From: Thioalkalivibrio sulfidiphilus HL-EbGr7
GTDB taxonomy: Bacteria; Pseudomonadota; Gammaproteobacteria; Ectothiorhodospirales; Ectothiorhodospiraceae
Direction of reading: 5' to 3'
NCBI RefSeq assembly: GCF_000021985.1
Contig: NC_011901.1
Location: 248,001-312,000 of the forward strand
DNA: 64,000 nucleotides
This document shows positions 44,026 to 53,350 of this stretch, piece by piece (position 1 is the first letter of the stretch; each line of letters begins with the position of its first letter). The notes beneath the pieces were generated by a model. The model was given only the letters and a program-made list of their open reading frames with translations. It was not told where the DNA came from and did not search any database. The position numbers were made by a program, and so were the translations under genes.

Positions 44026-44330
44026 TCCTCTCACGGGGGCACGGGGCCACGGAGGGAAAGCAACAAACCCAAAGGCGGTTCTCTCGCGGAGGCGCAGGGG
44101 CGTGGAGAAAAGCCTTTGATCAGAAAACCCCGTGTCTCTGTGGCTCCGTGAGAGGATGGGTTTTGGGGTTCGTTCCGAGGCTCCGGTACGAAAACCCGAT
44201 CTCTCGCGAAGACGCCAAGACGCGAAGAAAGGCACTTCATTATGAATTTCTTTGCGTCTTCGCGAGAGACCTGCCTTCAGGTTTTTCCCCCAAAAGCCTT
44301 ACCCCGCGCCTCTGCGTCTCTGCGAGAGAA
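44026..44330. repeat. Hairpin array
   Basis: A CAC-flavour left arm (about 44027), an X unit (about 44079-44155), a Z unit (about 44201-44270, CTCTCGCGAAGACGCC arms) and a lone GCG-flavour right arm (about 44303-44330). No gene seen between 43932 and 44505. Confidence 0.87.
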
Positions 44331-44414
44331 TAGGTCTTTTCTCGAAAATCACAGGGCGGTCGAGGCAAAGTCACATCCAGCCCCCGGTGACCGGCAACAA
44401 AGCGAGGGGCCTGT

Positions 44415-44483
44415 GTAGGTCGGGCTTCAGCCCGACAGGCGCGGCTTCGGTGGGCTCCGGCGTCGGGCTGAAGCCCGACCTAC
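44415..44483. repeat. REP palindrome, GTAGGTCGGGCTTCAGCCCGA type
   Basis: Perfect 21-bp arms at 44415-44435 and 44463-44483, the same element as 5255-5323 with a different loop. Confidence 0.92.
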
Positions 44484-44505
44484 GGGTGACTACGGTGAGG
44501 TTCTG

Positions 44506-45246
44506 TTAATTCAGACGCTCCCGCATGACCTCCTGCTCATCGAGCGCCGCCTCCAGCCAGCGGGCCGCCGCCTCAACAGGCTCCTCGGTCCCGGACAGAC
44601 CCAGCTCGATCTGCTGACGGTGCTCGGTGCTGGGCAGGCTGGCGAGGCGCACGCCGGGGAAGCGGGCGAGCAGCTCCTCCATCATGGGGATCAGCTCGCT
44701 CTCGTGGGCCCCCTTGAGCAGCCACAGGCGCTCGATGCGCGGCACCCGGCCGTGCAGGTGCGGATAATGGGTGTCCAAAACCCACTCCACCATGGGCCAG
44801 GCCATGTTGGGGAAGCCGGGCACGCAATGGTGATGGCCCAGGCTGAAGCCCGGGACCTGGTTGACCGGGTTGGGGATCAGCCGGCTGCCCTCGGGCAGTT
44901 CCGCCATGCGGATGCGGTTGGGGTAGGCGTCGGGGCCGAAGCGCGCCTCCAGGAGGGCCACCGCCTCCGGGTGGCGGGTGATCTCCACCCCGGCGGCCGC
45001 CGCCAGGCACTGGCGGGTACGGTCGTCGGGGGTGGCGCCGATGCCGCCGAAGGAGAGCACCAGGTCGCCGCTGGCCAGGGTCTCGCGGAAGGTTCGGGTG
45101 AGCAGGTCCGGGTCGTCGCCCACGATCCTCACCCAGGCCAGCTCCATACCGCGCTGGGCCAGGGCCCCGGTGAGGAAGGCCTGGTGCTTGTCCCGGCGTT
45201 TGCCGGAGAGGATCTCGTCACCGATGATCAGGGCGCCGATGTGCAT
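44506..45246 (-). CDS. Molybdopterin-binding-domain protein (CinA N-terminal type)
   Basis: 246 residues. MoCF-biosynthesis fold: GALIIGDEILSGKRRDKHQAFL at the N-terminus, LVLSFGGIGATPDDRTRQCLA near residue 70, and NPVNQVPGFSLGH near 130. It corresponds to the CinA N-terminal domain without the C-terminal amidase (YgaD) half. The role is uncertain: the domain binds molybdopterin-like or nucleotide ligands, and stand-alone copies are common. It stands between repeats. Confidence 0.87.
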   Translation of the reverse strand: MHIGALIIGDEILSGKRRDKHQAFLTGALAQRGMELAWVRIVGDDPDLLTRTFRETLASGDLVLSFGGIGATPDDRTRQCLAAAAGVEITRHPEAVALLEARFGPDAYPNRIRMAELPEGSRLIPNPVNQVPGFSLGHHHCVPGFPNMAWPMVEWVLDTHYPHLHGRVPRIERLWLLKGAHESELIPMMEELLARFPGVRLASLPSTEHRQQIELGLSGTEEPVEAAARWLEAALDEQEVMRERLN

Positions 45247-45344
45247 GGTGGGTGTCTCGAAAGGCGTTGTCAGCCACAGAGGGCACGGAGGTCACAGAGG
45301 ACAGACCGCAAAAGGCTGACGTTGTTCTGAAAACCTGAAAGGCG

Positions 45345-45474
45345 GTTCTCTCGCGGAGGCGCAGGGACGCGGGGAAAAGCTGTTTATTTAAAAATCCCTG
45401 CGCCACCGCGAGGAAAACGCCTTTGACGTTTTCCCCAAAAGCCTTTCCCCGCGCCTCCGCGCCTCTGCGAGAGA
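45345..45474. repeat. Hairpin unit, GCG flavour on both sides
   Basis: CTCTCGCGGAGGCGCAGGGACG at the left and CCGCGCCTCCGCGCCTCTGC at the right, with an extra partial CTGCGCCACCGCGAGG between. It lies just downstream of hemH (minus strand). Confidence 0.82.
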
Positions 45475-45481
45475 AACGGGT

Positions 45482-46591
45482 TTAATCCTTCGCCCCCATA
45501 CCCAGGGCCCGCGCGCGGCTGGCTTCGGCGGCGGACTGCCGGGCGGTGGCGTCGTAGCCGGGGTTGGCCTCGGGCCAGCCCTGGACGTTGCGCAGCACCA
45601 GGTCCGCCAGGGCGTCCAGGTGGTCCGGGTTGTCGTTGAGCGCCGGGATGTAGTGGAACTCGCCGCCGCCGGCGTGCTGGAAGATCTCCCGGTTCTCGCC
45701 GGCGATCTCCTCGATGGTCTCCAGGCAATCGGCGGAGAAGCCGGGGCAGACCACGTCCAGACGACCCAGTTTTTCCTCCCCCAGGGCCTTCACGGTCATG
45801 TCCGTGTAGGGCTTGAGCCATTCCGCCTTGCCGAAGCGGGACTGGAAGGTCACCACCCACTCGCCTTCCTTGAGGCCCAGGCGCTCGGCCAGCTGACGGC
45901 CGGTGGCGTGGCACTGGCAGTGGTAGGGGTCGCCGGCCAGCAGGTAGCGCTTGGGCACGCCGTGGAAGGACATGAGCAGCTTGCTCCCCCGGCCGTGCTG
46001 GTCCCAGTAGGCGCGCACGCTCTCGGCCAGGGCGTCCAGGTAACCGGCATCACTGTGGTAATCGCTCACGAAGCGCAGGCCGGGCACCCAGCGCCAGCGG
46101 CGCAGCACCCTGGAGACCTGGTCGAAGGTGGAGCCGCCGGTGGAGCCGGAATACTGGGGATACAGGGGCAGCACCAGGATGCGCCGGGCGCCGGCCTCGC
46201 GCAGGCGCATGAGGCCGCTCTCGATGGAGGGCTGCCCATAGCGCATGGCCAGTTCCACCTTCACCGGCCCGGGCAGACGCTCGCTCAGGCGCGTGGCCAC
46301 ACCTTCGGCCTGGCGCCGGCCGATGACCAGCAGGGGCGAGCCCTCCTCGGTCCAGACCTGCTCGTAGAGCTTCGCGCTGCGCCTGGGGCGCACGTTGAGG
46401 ATGATGCCGTTGAGGATCAGCCACCAGGCGGCCCGGGGGATTTCCACCACCCGCGGATCCCAGAGGAACTCCTTCAGATAGCGGCGCAGGGCCTTGGGCG
46501 TGGGGGCGTCGGGGGTGCCCAGGTTGGTGACCAGCACGCCCAGGATCTCGGGGCTGCCGTGGCGGTAGTCGGATTCACCGTCGAAGCGCAT
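45482..46591 (-). CDS. hemH: Ferrochelatase
   Basis: 369 residues from ATG 46591; ATG further upstream at 46636 adds 15 residues without family similarity. It inserts Fe2+ into protoporphyrin IX in the last step of protoheme synthesis, at the inner membrane. Motifs: VLVTNLGTPDAP near residue 20, LPLYPQYSGSTGGSTFDQV near 140, the metal-binding His in MSFHGVPKRY near 210, and the catalytic Glu in CPGFSADCLETIEEI near 290. The window also encodes several cytochromes c, consistent with heme demand. Confidence 0.97.
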   Translation of the reverse strand: MRFDGESDYRHGSPEILGVLVTNLGTPDAPTPKALRRYLKEFLWDPRVVEIPRAAWWLILNGIILNVRPRRSAKLYEQVWTEEGSPLLVIGRRQAEGVATRLSERLPGPVKVELAMRYGQPSIESGLMRLREAGARRILVLPLYPQYSGSTGGSTFDQVSRVLRRWRWVPGLRFVSDYHSDAGYLDALAESVRAYWDQHGRGSKLLMSFHGVPKRYLLAGDPYHCQCHATGRQLAERLGLKEGEWVVTFQSRFGKAEWLKPYTDMTVKALGEEKLGRLDVVCPGFSADCLETIEEIAGENREIFQHAGGGEFHYIPALNDNPDHLDALADLVLRNVQGWPEANPGYDATARQSAAEASRARALGMGAKD

Positions 46592-46687
46592 GGGAGTTAT
46601 TCGGGGTTTGGGGAATGTATCAAAGGATACAGACAAATGAAGTGAGAAGGGCGAATTGGGAAGGGCGAAATCTAACCCCGAAAGGCG

Positions 46688-46940
46688 ATCCTCTCACGGG
46701 GGCACGGAGCCACGGGGGAAAGAAATTTGGGTCAAAACCTCAAAGGCCGTTCTCTCGCGGAGGCGCAGGGGCGCGGAGAAAGGCTTATTGATCAGGAAAT
46801 CCCCGTGCCTCCGTGGCTCCGTGAGAGGATGGGTTTTGGGGGTCGCAAGGTCAAAGGCATGGCCTCTCACGGGGGCGCGGAGCCACGGAGGAAAGGCCTT
46901 ATAGTTCAAAACCCCTGCGCCTCCGCGCCTCTGCGAGAGG
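46688..46940. repeat. Hairpin array
   Basis: Order: CAC-left (about 46688), X unit (GCG-left 46750, CAC-right ending about 46830), Y unit (CAC-left about 46863, GCG-right ending about 46940). A GAATTGGGAAGGGCG piece at about 46650 resembles the 43353 inverted repeat. No gene seen in 46592-47005. Confidence 0.87.
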
Positions 46941-47005
46941 ATGGGTTTTTGGCTTTGATTCCTGGGCTTCGCGAGAGAACAAGGCTTTTCGGCCCGAGGT
47001 CGGTC

Positions 47006-47656
47006 CTACGCGAGGGTGCGGCGCCGTAGCGGGCTGGTGCGCGGGAAATGGGACTGCAGGAACTCCATCTGGTCGGCGAGGATGCGCCGGCCCTGGAGGT
47101 AGATGTATTCGGCGTGGGTGGGCACGAAGGGCACGGCCAGGAGCTGCATGCCGGCCTGTTCGGGGGTGCGCCCGGCCTTGTGGTTGTTGCAGCGCTTGCA
47201 GGCGGTGACCACGTTGCGCCAGTGGTCGGCGCCGTTCTGGCTCAACGGGGTGACGTGGTCCCGCGACAGCTCGTGGGACGGATGGGACTGGCCGCAGTAG
47301 AGGCACAGGTGGGCATCACGCTTGAACAGGGCGGGGTTGTTCAGTGGCGGCACGTAGCCGGCGTGGATGGAGCGGTTGGAGCCGTAGGTGGCGATGATGG
47401 AATTGACCTCCACCACGCTCTGCCGCCCGGTGGCGGCGCAGATGCCGCCATGGACGCGATACAGCAGGGTGCCGCAGGTGTAGGCCACCTGTTCGGCGTG
47501 GTAGAGGCGGACCGCCTGCTGGTAGTTGATCCACTCCAGCGGCATGCCGGCTGCGTCGGTACGCAGCACCTGTTGATTCAACTCGAACACCGGGTGACCC
47601 TCGGCGAGCTTGTTGGCTGCTGCGCTGACTTTATCGTTACCGGCCCCGCAAAGCAA
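47006..47656 (-). CDS. HNH endonuclease family protein
   Basis: 216 residues. The C-terminal HNH/zinc module is clear: CLYCGQSHPSHELSRDH, then VTPLSQNGADHWRNVVTACKRC with the second Cys pair, and NNHKAGRTPEQ. The N-terminal part (PVFELNQQVLRTDAAGMPLEW) is the conserved domain common to this chromosomal HNH family. The start is uncertain: TTG at 47656 is the furthest, and a GTG near PVFEL is possible. The biological role is unknown; it is frequently a chromosomal housekeeping-type gene, not a mobile element. Confidence 0.82.
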   Translation of the reverse strand: MLCGAGNDKVSAAANKLAEGHPVFELNQQVLRTDAAGMPLEWINYQQAVRLYHAEQVAYTCGTLLYRVHGGICAATGRQSVVEVNSIIATYGSNRSIHAGYVPPLNNPALFKRDAHLCLYCGQSHPSHELSRDHVTPLSQNGADHWRNVVTACKRCNNHKAGRTPEQAGMQLLAVPFVPTHAEYIYLQGRRILADQMEFLQSHFPRTSPLRRRTLA

Positions 47657-47900
47657 TTATCAGGCCGTTACAAGGGGATGACGGTCAAAACCCGCGAAAA
47701 AAGAGGGTTTCGCCGGGCCGGCCCTGACACTTTGTATTCAAACAGGCCGAAGAATCCGATACCATACCCCCCTTTTTCGGAGCGGATCGGCAAGAATCCG
47801 CGCCCAGAAGACACTGATTCCACAGACATCCTGTTCCCGCCATGCGTCCGGCAAAGGGTCATCCCGACCCCGGATCCCGCGCCGGCTGACGGAGTGAGTT

Positions 47901-49025
47901 ATGCCCATAAAACTGGCCGTGCCCAAAGAAACCGCGCCCGGCGAGCGCCGGGTCGCCCTGGACCCCAGCGTGGTCGCCAAGCTGACCAAGATGGGGATCG
48001 AAGTCCTGGTCCAGAAAGGGGCCGGTGAATCCGCCCATTTCCCCGACGCCGCCTACGCCGACGCCCGCCTGGTGGACGATGCCGCGGCCGAGGCCGATGT
48101 CCTGGTCAAGGTGGCCCCGCCCAGCGTGGACGAGGTCAACCGCATGAAGGACGGCGCCACCCTGGTGGGCTTCTTCCATGCCCACAAGAACCCGGAACTG
48201 GTGAAGGCCATGCAGGCCAAGAAGATCACCAGCTTCGCCATGGAACTCATTCCCCGCATCTCCCGTGCCCAGAGCATGGACGCCCTGTCCTCCCAGGCGG
48301 CCGTGGGCGGCTACAAGGCCGCGATCATGGGTGCGGACCTCTCCTGCCGCTTCTTTCCCATGCTCACCACCGCCGCCGGCACCATCCGCCCGGCCAAGGT
48401 GCTGGTGATCGGCGCCGGCGTGGCGGGCCTTCAGGCCATCGCCACCGCGCGGCGCCTGGGCGCCATCGTCGAGGCCTACGACGTGCGTTCCGCCACCAAG
48501 GAACAGGTGGAGTCCCTGGGCGCCAAGTTCCTGGACCTGGGCGTGAAGGCGGAAGGCGAGGGCGGTTACGCCCGCGAGCTGACCGAGGACGAGAAGAAAC
48601 AGCAGCAGGAGGCCCTGGCCAAGTTCATCAGCCAGACCGACGTGCTGATCACCACTGCTGCCATCCCCGGCCGTCCGTCGCCCAAGCTCATCCCCGCCTC
48701 CATGGTGGCCGGCATGAAGCCCGGCGCGGTGATCGTGGACCTGGCCGCAGAGGGTGGCGGCAACTGCGAGCTGACCCAGCCCGGCGAGACCATCGCGCAT
48801 GGCAACGTCATCATCCACGGCCCCCTGAACATCCCCTCCCAGGTGGCCCTGCACGCCAGCGAGATGTACGCCAAGAACCTGCTCAACTTCCTGTCGCCGC
48901 ACATCAAGGAAGGTGAGTTCACCCCCGACTGGGAAGACGAGATCATCGCCAAGAGCTGCCTCACGCACGCCGGCGAGATCAAACACGAAGCGACCCGCAG
49001 CCTGGTGGAAGGAGGTCAGTCATGA
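47901..49025 (+). CDS. pntAA: NAD(P) transhydrogenase subunit alpha part 1
   Basis: 374 residues, NAD(H)-binding subunit (domain I) of the proton-translocating transhydrogenase that makes NADPH from NADH using proton motive force. Motifs: KETAPGERRVAL near the N-terminus, Rossmann VLVIGAGVAGLQAIATA near 170, SRAQSMDALSSQ near 125, and the RQD-loop-equivalent region. The alpha subunit is split, as in many proteobacteria. It overlaps pntAB by 4 bp. Confidence 0.96.
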   Translation: MPIKLAVPKETAPGERRVALDPSVVAKLTKMGIEVLVQKGAGESAHFPDAAYADARLVDDAAAEADVLVKVAPPSVDEVNRMKDGATLVGFFHAHKNPELVKAMQAKKITSFAMELIPRISRAQSMDALSSQAAVGGYKAAIMGADLSCRFFPMLTTAAGTIRPAKVLVIGAGVAGLQAIATARRLGAIVEAYDVRSATKEQVESLGAKFLDLGVKAEGEGGYARELTEDEKKQQQEALAKFISQTDVLITTAAIPGRPSPKLIPASMVAGMKPGAVIVDLAAEGGGNCELTQPGETIAHGNVIIHGPLNIPSQVALHASEMYAKNLLNFLSPHIKEGEFTPDWEDEIIAKSCLTHAGEIKHEATRSLVEGGQS

Positions 49026-49312
49026 TCGAGGGTTTCGTCGCACTCTATATCTTCATGCTCGCCGCCTTCACCGGCTACGAGGTGATCTCCAAGGTGCCGG
49101 TGATCCTGCACACACCGCTGATGTCCGGCTCCAACTTCGTGCACGGCATCGTGCTGGTGGGCACCATGGTGGCCCTGGGCCACGCCAGCACCCCGCTTGA
49201 GCAGCTGATCGGCTTCGTCGCCGTGATCCTGGGCGCGGGCAACGCCGTGGGCGGCTACGTGGTGACCGAACGCATGCTCGAGATGTTCAAGAGCAGCAAG
49301 GGAGGCAAGTAA
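49022..49312 (+). CDS. pntAB: NAD(P) transhydrogenase subunit alpha part 2
   Basis: 96 residues with three transmembrane helices (VALYIFMLAAFTGYEVI, GIVLVGTMVALGH, IGFVAVILGAGNAVGGYVV), the first part of the membrane domain II. ATG 49022 overlaps the pntAA stop, and pntB begins immediately after its own stop at 49313, so the three genes are one operon. Confidence 0.96.
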   Translation: MIEGFVALYIFMLAAFTGYEVISKVPVILHTPLMSGSNFVHGIVLVGTMVALGHASTPLEQLIGFVAVILGAGNAVGGYVVTERMLEMFKSSKGGK

Positions 49313-50701
49313 ATGAGCTTCATCATCAATGCTGCCTACTTCATCGCGGCGGTCCTGTTCATCGTCGGCCTCAAGCAGATGGCCTCGCCGGTCAACGCCC
49401 GGCGCGGCATCATCTGGGCCGGCGTGGGCATGGTCATCGCCACCCTCGTCACCTTCGTGCACCCGGAAGTCTCCGGGCTGGTCAACTACCTGCTGATCGT
49501 GCTCGGCATCGGCATCGGCGGCGCGCTGGCCTGGTGGACCGGCAAGAAGGTCCCCATGACCGACATGCCGCAGATGATCGCGCTGTACAACGGCATGGGC
49601 GGCGGCGCCGCCGCCGGCATCGGTCTGATCGCTCTGCTGCAGGCCGGCAAGTACGAGATGTCGTTCATCATCCAGTTCATCGCCGTGCTGGGTGTGCTGA
49701 TCGGCTCCGTGGCCTTCTCCGGCTCGCTCATCGCCTACGCCAAGCTCCAGGGCATCATGAAGAAGACCCTGCGCTTCGGTGGCCAGCAGTGGCTCAACCT
49801 GGCCGTGTTCGGCATCACCGTCATCAGCGGCCTGATCCTGGCCTTCAGCGGTGCCGAGGTCAGCGGCAACGTGCTGCTGGTGTTCTTCGTGCTGGCGCTG
49901 GTGTTCGGCGTGCTCATGACCCTGCCCATCGGCGGCGCGGACATGCCCGTGGTGATCTCGCTGTACAACGCGCTGACCGGTCTGGCGGTGGGCTTCAAGG
50001 GCCTGGTGCTGGACAACCCGGCGCTGATGATCGCCGGTATCGTGGTGGGTGCCGCCGGTACCCTGCTGACCCAGCTCATGGCCAAGGCCATGAACCGGCC
50101 CATCAGCAACGTGCTGTTCAGCCACTTCGGTGCCGCCGGTACCGGCGAGGCCGCCGAGGTCACCGGCAGCATGAAGTCCATCGAGGCCAGTGATGCCGGC
50201 GTGATGATGGCCTTCGCCGACAAGGTGATCATCGTGCCCGGTTACGGCATGGCCGTGGCCCAGGCCCAGCACAAGATCTGGGAACTGACCCAGATCCTGC
50301 AGGAGCGCGGCGTGACCGTGAAGTTCGCTATCCACCCGGTGGCGGGCCGCATGCCCGGTCACATGAACGTGCTGCTCGCCGAGGCCGGCGTGCCCTACGA
50401 CATCATCTACGACCTGGACGAGATCAACAGCGAGTTCAAGACCGCCGATGTGGCCGTGGTGATCGGCGCCAACGACGTGGTCAACCCCGTCGCCCGCACC
50501 GATCCGAACAGCCCGATCTACGGCATGCCGATCCTCAATGCCGACCAGGCCAAGAACGTCATCGTCATCAAGCGTGGCCAGGGTGCCGGTTTCTCCGGCG
50601 TGGAGAACCACCTGTTCTTCGCCGACAACACCCGCATGCTCTACGGCGACGGCCAGAAGGTGGCCGCAGAGCTGATCTCCAGCATCAAGGAAATCAGCTG
50701 A
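49313..50701 (+). CDS. pntB: NAD(P) transhydrogenase subunit beta
   Basis: 462 residues: about nine transmembrane helices to residue 270 (remainder of domain II), then the NADP(H)-binding domain III with VIIVPGYGMAVAQAQH near 300, HPVAGRMPGHMNVLLAEA near 345, NSEFKTADVAVVIGANDVVNP near 380 and RGQGAGFSGVEN near 430. All are typical and intact. It ends the pnt operon; a strong terminator follows. Confidence 0.97.
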   Translation: MSFIINAAYFIAAVLFIVGLKQMASPVNARRGIIWAGVGMVIATLVTFVHPEVSGLVNYLLIVLGIGIGGALAWWTGKKVPMTDMPQMIALYNGMGGGAAAGIGLIALLQAGKYEMSFIIQFIAVLGVLIGSVAFSGSLIAYAKLQGIMKKTLRFGGQQWLNLAVFGITVISGLILAFSGAEVSGNVLLVFFVLALVFGVLMTLPIGGADMPVVISLYNALTGLAVGFKGLVLDNPALMIAGIVVGAAGTLLTQLMAKAMNRPISNVLFSHFGAAGTGEAAEVTGSMKSIEASDAGVMMAFADKVIIVPGYGMAVAQAQHKIWELTQILQERGVTVKFAIHPVAGRMPGHMNVLLAEAGVPYDIIYDLDEINSEFKTADVAVVIGANDVVNPVARTDPNSPIYGMPILNADQAKNVIVIKRGQGAGFSGVENHLFFADNTRMLYGDGQKVAAELISSIKEIS

Positions 50702-50730
50702 GGTCGGTCATCAGGCTGACGCAGACGAGA

Positions 50731-50756
50731 AAGCCCGGTGTGAGCCGGGCTTTTTT
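50731..50756 (+). terminator. Rho-independent terminator of the pnt operon
   Basis: An 8-bp stem AAGCCCGG/CCGGGCTT with loop TGTGAG, followed by six T. Confidence 0.94.
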
Positions 50757-50781
50757 GTGTCTGTTGGAACGGAAAAGATGA

Positions 50782-51397
50782 TCCTCTCACGGGGGCACGG
50801 AGCCACGGGGGAGACGCGCTAAACATCAAAGGCGATTTTCTCGCGGAGGCGCGGAGGCGCGGAGGCGCGGAGGCGCAGGGAAAGGCATTTTGATCAGAAA
50901 ACCCCGTGTCTCCGTGGCTCCGTGAGAGGATGGGGTTTTGGGTTAGATCCGAGGCTTCGATATGAAAACCCGATCTCTCGCAAAGCCGCAAAGGCGCGAA
51001 GAAAGATTCTGTAGGATGGGCAAAGCAACGCGTGCCCATGCCGACGGGGTTTGATGGGTGCGCTGCGCTTCACCCATCCTACGGCTTTATCAGGAAACCC
51101 CGTGCCTCCGTGGCTCCGTGAGAGGACCCGCCTTTGACTTTATAATAGCCATCCTCTCACGGAGGCACGGGGCCACAGAGGAAAGGCATTTCATTTCATC
51201 CCCCCTTCGCGTCTCTGCGCCTCTGCGAGAGAATGGATTTTCCAACAAGAAAAAACCAAAAGCTCGATGTTCTCGCGGAGGCGCGGAGATGCAGAGAAAA
51301 GCCTTTACTCAACAAAACCCGTGGCTCCCGTGAGAGGACAAAGGTGTTTTAAAAATCACAAAGCCTTTCTCCGCGTCCCCGCGCCTCCGCGAGAGAA
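50782..51397. repeat. Long hairpin array with REP insertion
   Basis: CAC-left (50782); an X unit whose GCG-left arm carries four tandem GCGGAGGC copies (50843-50874) and a CAC-right arm near 50930; a Z-left arm (about 50980) cut by the REP at 51011-51082; a CAC-right arm (about 51105-51125); a Y unit (about 51153-51230); an X unit (about 51268-51337); a GCG-right arm (to 51397). It fills the gap between pntB and the cytochrome gene. Confidence 0.88.
51011..51082. repeat. REP palindrome, GTAGGATGGGCAAAGC type
   Basis: GTAGGATGGGCAAAGCAACG at the left and GCGCTTCACCCATCCTAC at the right. The same family as 30620-30690. Here it lies between a Z-type left arm and a CAC-type right arm, as if inserted into or replacing half-units. 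Confidence 0.87.
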
Positions 51398-51412
51398 TCA
51401 TGTTTTCGGGTT

Positions 51413-53320
51413 TTACGGGATCTCAACCTCCGCCTCCGCCAGCACCACAGACGCAGGCGGCACCATCTCGTACATCTTCTGGAAGCGATCCACCCGCGGG
51501 TTGTCGGTGCCGTGCAGGCTGGCGACGAAGCTGGGGCGCACGGACTGGAACATCAGGCGCGCCTCCACGTGGAACGGGCCGGTGCGGCCTGCCGTGTCCA
51601 CCCGGTAGCGCACCACGTCCTGGCCGCTGCCCTGGCTTGGAAAATCGGGGCTGAAGTCCGCATCGTTCTCGGGTACACCGAAGATCCCCGTGATCCCGCC
51701 GTCCGCCACGCCCAGGCCTTCGCCCAGATCAAAGCCGCGCTCGTAACCCCGTGGCGGGATGCGGTTGTCTTTCAGGTAGTGGTCAGCGAACAGCAGCACG
51801 TAAGTGATGTCCCCGTTCACGTCGCCCATTACGGACTCGTAGATCGCCACCTGCGTGGGATCGTCGATCACGTCCCGGTGCGGTTCGTAGCAGGTACTGA
51901 TATCGAAGGGATCGGTCCACTCGTGGCGTGACAGGCAGGCGGGATGCGTGTGCGCCGCGTCCACTGCCAGACGGCCGTACGCGTCCACCGCGCCCGACTC
52001 GAACACCGCCTGCTCCGCAGCATCCAGCACCCGCAGGTGCAGCCACATGCGCCGGGATGGAAAACCCGTGGGGAGCTTGTGGCCGGCCTTGTTGGTGATG
52101 CGCACCGGAATCTCCAGCACGCTGTCGGCCTGCGTGACGGCGGCGATCTCCAGGTCGGCCGCGCGGCTTTCCAGGAACGCCCGGGTTTCATCGATCTTGT
52201 TCTGGAAACCGGCCTCGGTCGTATCCAGCAGGCCCAGCACCTCGCGAAACTCGCGGAACAGCGTCAGCAGGTAGGTATTGCCGCCCACCATGGCGTGGTA
52301 GTTGAAGGGCCCTCGCTCAGGCCAGCCTCCCGGCGGAGCTGAACCGTTCAGGGTGGCGATCTTCGTCCGATACTCGTCGGACGGCACAGGCATGTGGCAG
52401 TCCTGACACTGTCGCGTCGTATCCCCGCGGGAGAACACGCTGTTCTGCCATTCCAGGTAGGCGGTCTGTTCGGGGAATTCATCACCGGTGAGTTCACGGT
52501 CATTGACGGACACCACGGGGGTGAACAGGGTGTGGCAGGTGGCGCAGTGGGCCGAGGTGCCCATGTGCGGCCCGTAGGTAGGATCATAGTTGACGTTCAT
52601 CTGCATGGCGTTGCCACGCGGGTCGTCGTATGGCCCGTAGATCGCCCTGAGCCCCGGCTCGATCCGAAAGCCGCCGGTGAAGGAGCCCCCGGTCCCCAGC
52701 GCGGGGATATTCCCCGTGCCGCCGGGCTGGATCTGGTGGCACAGGGTGCAGCTCACCCCTTCCCGGGCATGCATGCCCTCCAGCGCGGTCTCGAAGCGAT
52801 AAAGGCCGCCCGTCTCGTCGATGGCGCCGGTGTGAATCGCGTGGGTGCGCCCCATGGGCGCATGGCAGGTCAGGCACTTGTCCTCGATGACGCCGGCCAG
52901 GTGCGGCAAGACGTCCGTCTCCGAGAGCATCTTGGCCTGGAAATAGGGGTCGGCGAAGGCGTTGGCCATCATGGTGTGGCGCCAGTCGGTGAAGGGGCTC
53001 ACGTCCTTGCCCTCGTACCACATCACGTCGGGCACGTTGGGTGTTGCCTTGTGACAGGCGGCACATTCCAGTGCCCCGGCGAAGGCGCCCAGGTGACCCC
53101 AGGTGGGCGAGAAGGGGGTCTCCTGGAACAGCCCCGTGACAGGTGGGGGATCTCCGTTGCCCGGCGCGGTGCTGTCGCTGGAGTCGCCCAGGCAGCCGGT
53201 GAGCAGCAGGACCAGTCCGCCCAGGAGAAAGACACCGAAGCGTCGCGCCGCGCCGCCCGTCGTCGGGTTCGTTTTGCTGGACATGGCTACGCCCAACGGG
53301 TAAGACTTGAAAGTCTCCAT
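51413..53320 (-). CDS. Five-heme cytochrome c lipoprotein
   Basis: 635 residues. ATG 53320 is chosen because GGAG lies eight bases upstream; ATG 53284 has no ribosome site. The signal segment has RR near the n-region and a lipobox LLLTGC (Cys near 43), so it is probably an outer-membrane lipoprotein. Five CxxCH motifs: CAACH (about 86), CLTCH, CTLCH, CATCH and CQDCH, all in the first 360 residues. A C-terminal beta-rich region (VRITNKAGHKLPTGFPSRRMWL) resembles multiheme cytochrome C554-related proteins. It may pass electrons across or out of the periplasm; the partner is unknown. It starts only 30 bp from the divergent regulator gene. Confidence 0.9.
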   Translation of the reverse strand: METFKSYPLGVAMSSKTNPTTGGAARRFGVFLLGGLVLLLTGCLGDSSDSTAPGNGDPPPVTGLFQETPFSPTWGHLGAFAGALECAACHKATPNVPDVMWYEGKDVSPFTDWRHTMMANAFADPYFQAKMLSETDVLPHLAGVIEDKCLTCHAPMGRTHAIHTGAIDETGGLYRFETALEGMHAREGVSCTLCHQIQPGGTGNIPALGTGGSFTGGFRIEPGLRAIYGPYDDPRGNAMQMNVNYDPTYGPHMGTSAHCATCHTLFTPVVSVNDRELTGDEFPEQTAYLEWQNSVFSRGDTTRQCQDCHMPVPSDEYRTKIATLNGSAPPGGWPERGPFNYHAMVGGNTYLLTLFREFREVLGLLDTTEAGFQNKIDETRAFLESRAADLEIAAVTQADSVLEIPVRITNKAGHKLPTGFPSRRMWLHLRVLDAAEQAVFESGAVDAYGRLAVDAAHTHPACLSRHEWTDPFDISTCYEPHRDVIDDPTQVAIYESVMGDVNGDITYVLLFADHYLKDNRIPPRGYERGFDLGEGLGVADGGITGIFGVPENDADFSPDFPSQGSGQDVVRYRVDTAGRTGPFHVEARLMFQSVRPSFVASLHGTDNPRVDRFQKMYEMVPPASVVLAEAEVEIP

Positions 53321-53350
53321 GCTCAATACTCCGGCAGGTCCCATCGTTCG

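Noticed and set aside
52394-53350. A 300-residue N-terminal extension of the LuxR-type regulator
   Set aside because: It runs antisense through the five-heme cytochrome gene, and the receiver domain begins at ATG 53351.
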